Source: CAZNLL01 sp964573885
GTDB taxonomy: Bacteria; Desulfobacterota; DSM-4660; Desulfatiglandales; Desulfatiglandaceae
Direction of reading: 5' to 3'
NCBI GenBank assembly: GCA_964573885.1
Contig: CAZNLL010000106.1
Span: forward strand, 1-14,226
Length of the DNA stretch: 14,226 bases
The position numbers were made by a program, and so were the translations under genes. Under the pieces are notes generated by a model. The model worked only from the letters and a program-made list of their open reading frames with translations, had not been told where the DNA came from and made no database searches. How positions within the stretch are numbered: the first letter of the stretch is position 1; each line of letters opens with the position of its first letter. Below, piece after piece: positions 12,645-14,226 of the stretch.

Positions 12645-14207
12645 TCAGACCTTCCGTGCCTTTCCTTCCCAGTATTTTTCACGGAGTTCCCGTTTCACGA
12701 TCTTGCCGTAGTTGTTCTTCGGCAGTTCCTTTACAAAATCGACGGATTTGGGTTTTTTGTATCCAGCGATGTTGTCCTTGCAAAAGAGAATCAACTCCTC
12801 TTCTGTCACTGTTGACCCTTCAACCGGGGCGACCACAGCCTTGACGGCCTCCCCCCATTTGGGATCTGGGACGCCGATAACCGCGACTTCCCTCACCGCA
12901 GGATGCTTGATAAGAACTTCTTCAATCTCCCTGGGATAGATGTTTTCCCCTCCACTGATGATCATGTCCTTGGATCGGTCCATAATGAACAAGTAGCCGC
13001 GCTCATCCAAATAGCCCATGTCACCAGTGTGAAGCCATCCGTTCCTGATGGTGTCCCTGGTGGCCTCATCGTTTTTCCAATACCCCTTCATGACCAAGTC
13101 TGAGCGGGTCACGATTTCCCCTGTTTCGCCGGGAGGGAGTTCCTCGTCGTCCGGGTTGACGATTTTGACTTCTACGTCGGTGCGCTCAATGCCGGCGGAG
13201 GCAAGCCGTTCCATTTGTTCCGGGCTTCCTTCCCGCACATGATCCCTGTGGGGAAGGCCGGTGATGGTCATGGGGGATTCCGCCTGGCCGAAGAGCTGCA
13301 CAAGACAGGGTCCCAGCTTCGCCATGGCTTCCTTGAGGTCTTCCACCAGCATAGGGGCCCCGCCGTAATTGAGGGATTTGAGCGAACTGAGGTCATAATT
13401 TCCCAGTGCGGGGCTATCCACCATGAGCTTAACCATAGTGGGCGCGGCAAACATATTGGTGATGCCGTGTTTTTGAATGGCTTCAAAGACGCGTTCGGGA
13501 TCAAAGGATTTGGAGGCGAGGATGATGTTTGCCGCGCCCTTGGCAATATTGGGCAGGGCGTACAGGCCACTGCCGTGGGAAAGGGGGGCGCCGTGGAGGG
13601 CCGCATCGTCCGGGCCGAATCCAGGGCAGATATCGGCATAAAAGTTCATGGTCATGGCCATCAGATTACGGTGTGTCAACATGGCCCCCTTAGGCATGCC
13701 GGTTGTTCCCGAGGTGTAAAAGAGCCAGGCCGTGTCATCAGGGTGGACATTCACATCTACAAATTGATCGGATTCGGAGGAGATTAGCGTGCCGTAATCC
13801 ATCAGGTCGCCTTGAGCGCCAGCGAGCGTGATGAGCTGTTTGGCTTTCGGGATGAGAGCACGGATTTCGCCAATGGCATCGTTGAATTCAGAAGATAAGA
13901 TAACCGCCTTGGCATCGGAGTGATCGATGATAAAAGCGAATTCCTTGGGGTGGAGACGAAAATTGATGGGCACTGCACCGCATCCGGCCTTGAAGGCGGC
14001 AAATATGGATTCCAGGGTCTCAGGGTAGTTGTATTGGAGCACCGCCACATGGTCCCCCTGCCGGATACCCAATCTTCCCAGGGCGTTGGCCAGACGGTTG
14101 ACCCGTGAATTGAACTCTGCATAGGTCAGCTTTCTAGGCCCGTGTGCAATGGCCAGCTTGTCCGGAAAAGTACGTGCTGATTTGGTCAATAAGGTGCCTA
14201 TATTCAT
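12645..14207 (-). CDS. AMP-dependent acyl-CoA synthetase/ligase
   Basis: 520 residues from ATG 14205-14207, which has GGGGA five bases upstream; a GTG at 14222 is in frame but less likely. It is full length for the adenylate-forming class I family. Motifs in order: P-loop YTSGTTGMPKG (164-174), YGGAP (281-285), A5-type FGQAESP (306-312), GWLHTGDMGYLDERG (390-404, Asp of TGD), hinge region RSKDMIISGGENIYP (411-425), and the A10 catalytic Lys in NNYGKIVKRE (Lys502). It activates a carboxylic acid as acyl-AMP and then the CoA thioester. The acid is not evident from sequence; fatty or aromatic acids are both possible. It heads a minus-strand unit with the SDR and TRAP binding protein, consistent with organic acid breakdown. 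Confidence 0.92.
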   Translation of the reverse strand: MNIGTLLTKSARTFPDKLAIAHGPRKLTYAEFNSRVNRLANALGRLGIRQGDHVAVLQYNYPETLESIFAAFKAGCGAVPINFRLHPKEFAFIIDHSDAKAVILSSEFNDAIGEIRALIPKAKQLITLAGAQGDLMDYGTLISSESDQFVDVNVHPDDTAWLFYTSGTTGMPKGAMLTHRNLMAMTMNFYADICPGFGPDDAALHGAPLSHGSGLYALPNIAKGAANIILASKSFDPERVFEAIQKHGITNMFAAPTMVKLMVDSPALGNYDLSSLKSLNYGGAPMLVEDLKEAMAKLGPCLVQLFGQAESPMTITGLPHRDHVREGSPEQMERLASAGIERTDVEVKIVNPDDEELPPGETGEIVTRSDLVMKGYWKNDEATRDTIRNGWLHTGDMGYLDERGYLFIMDRSKDMIISGGENIYPREIEEVLIKHPAVREVAVIGVPDPKWGEAVKAVVAPVEGSTVTEEELILFCKDNIAGYKKPKSVDFVKELPKNNYGKIVKRELREKYWEGKARKV

Positions 14208-14226
14208 TTTTTCCCCTTTCACATCA

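Noticed and set aside
13215..13787. Plus-strand open frame of 190 codons opposite the acyl-CoA ligase
   Set aside because: Shadow of strongly supported ligase motifs on the minus strand.

Overview
The window looks like chromosomal DNA from an anaerobic, GC-moderate, Gram-negative bacterium, most likely a Desulfobacterota (deltaproteobacterial) lineage. That placement is an inference. It rests on the gene mix: a GlcD-type FAD oxidase without partners, an OmpA/von Willebrand lipoprotein, a PQQ-like propeller protein with a WPMFxHDARHSG seam, a Cys-rich DUF169 protein, an FmdE-family protein, a TRAP solute-binding protein and an acyl-CoA ligase next to an SDR. There are no rRNA or tRNA genes, CRISPR arrays or complete insertion sequences that I can see.

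Layout. (1) 1-63 is the last 20 codons of a plus-strand gene cut by the window edge. (2) 98-5142 is a minus-strand block: a tiny hypothetical protein (4906-5142) and a small ORF behind it, a secreted eight-unit PQQ-like beta-propeller protein (3147-4697), a lipoprotein with VWA, calcium-loop and OmpA peptidoglycan-binding modules (1849-3039), a C-terminal remnant of a TerC-family membrane protein (1506-1711), and a GlcD-like oxidase (98-1471). (3) 5143-5809 is non-coding. It holds a candidate promoter with a palindrome in its spacer and, just downstream, a two-stem terminator-like leader ahead of the DUF169 gene (5810-6667). (4) 7018-8306 is a gene graveyard: pieces of two chemoreceptor-type genes and an RND/MMPL-type transporter, joined and frameshifted. 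It runs directly into a TrmO/TsaA-like gene (8334-8783) whose N-terminus looks lost. (5) 8828-10274 holds an FmdE-family protein translationally coupled to a class I SAM methyltransferase with a His-rich N-terminus. (6) 10481-14207 is a second minus-strand block, read in the order acyl-CoA ligase, SDR, TRAP periplasmic binding protein. It converges on the plus block at a strong bidirectional hairpin.

How the genes may work together. The ligase, SDR and DctP protein are consistent with uptake and CoA-activation of an organic acid and oxidation of a hydroxy intermediate. No TRAP permease genes are present, so the binding protein must work with a permease encoded elsewhere. The TrmO-like, FmdE and methyltransferase genes form a compact plus-strand set. 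FmdE proteins and TsaA/TrmO-like proteins are often found near molybdenum/tungsten or one-carbon genes, so a metal/cofactor role is possible but unproven. The most unusual parts are the multi-gene debris at 7018-8333, the structured leader before the DUF169 gene, and the branched GC-rich intergenic structure at 10331-10405.
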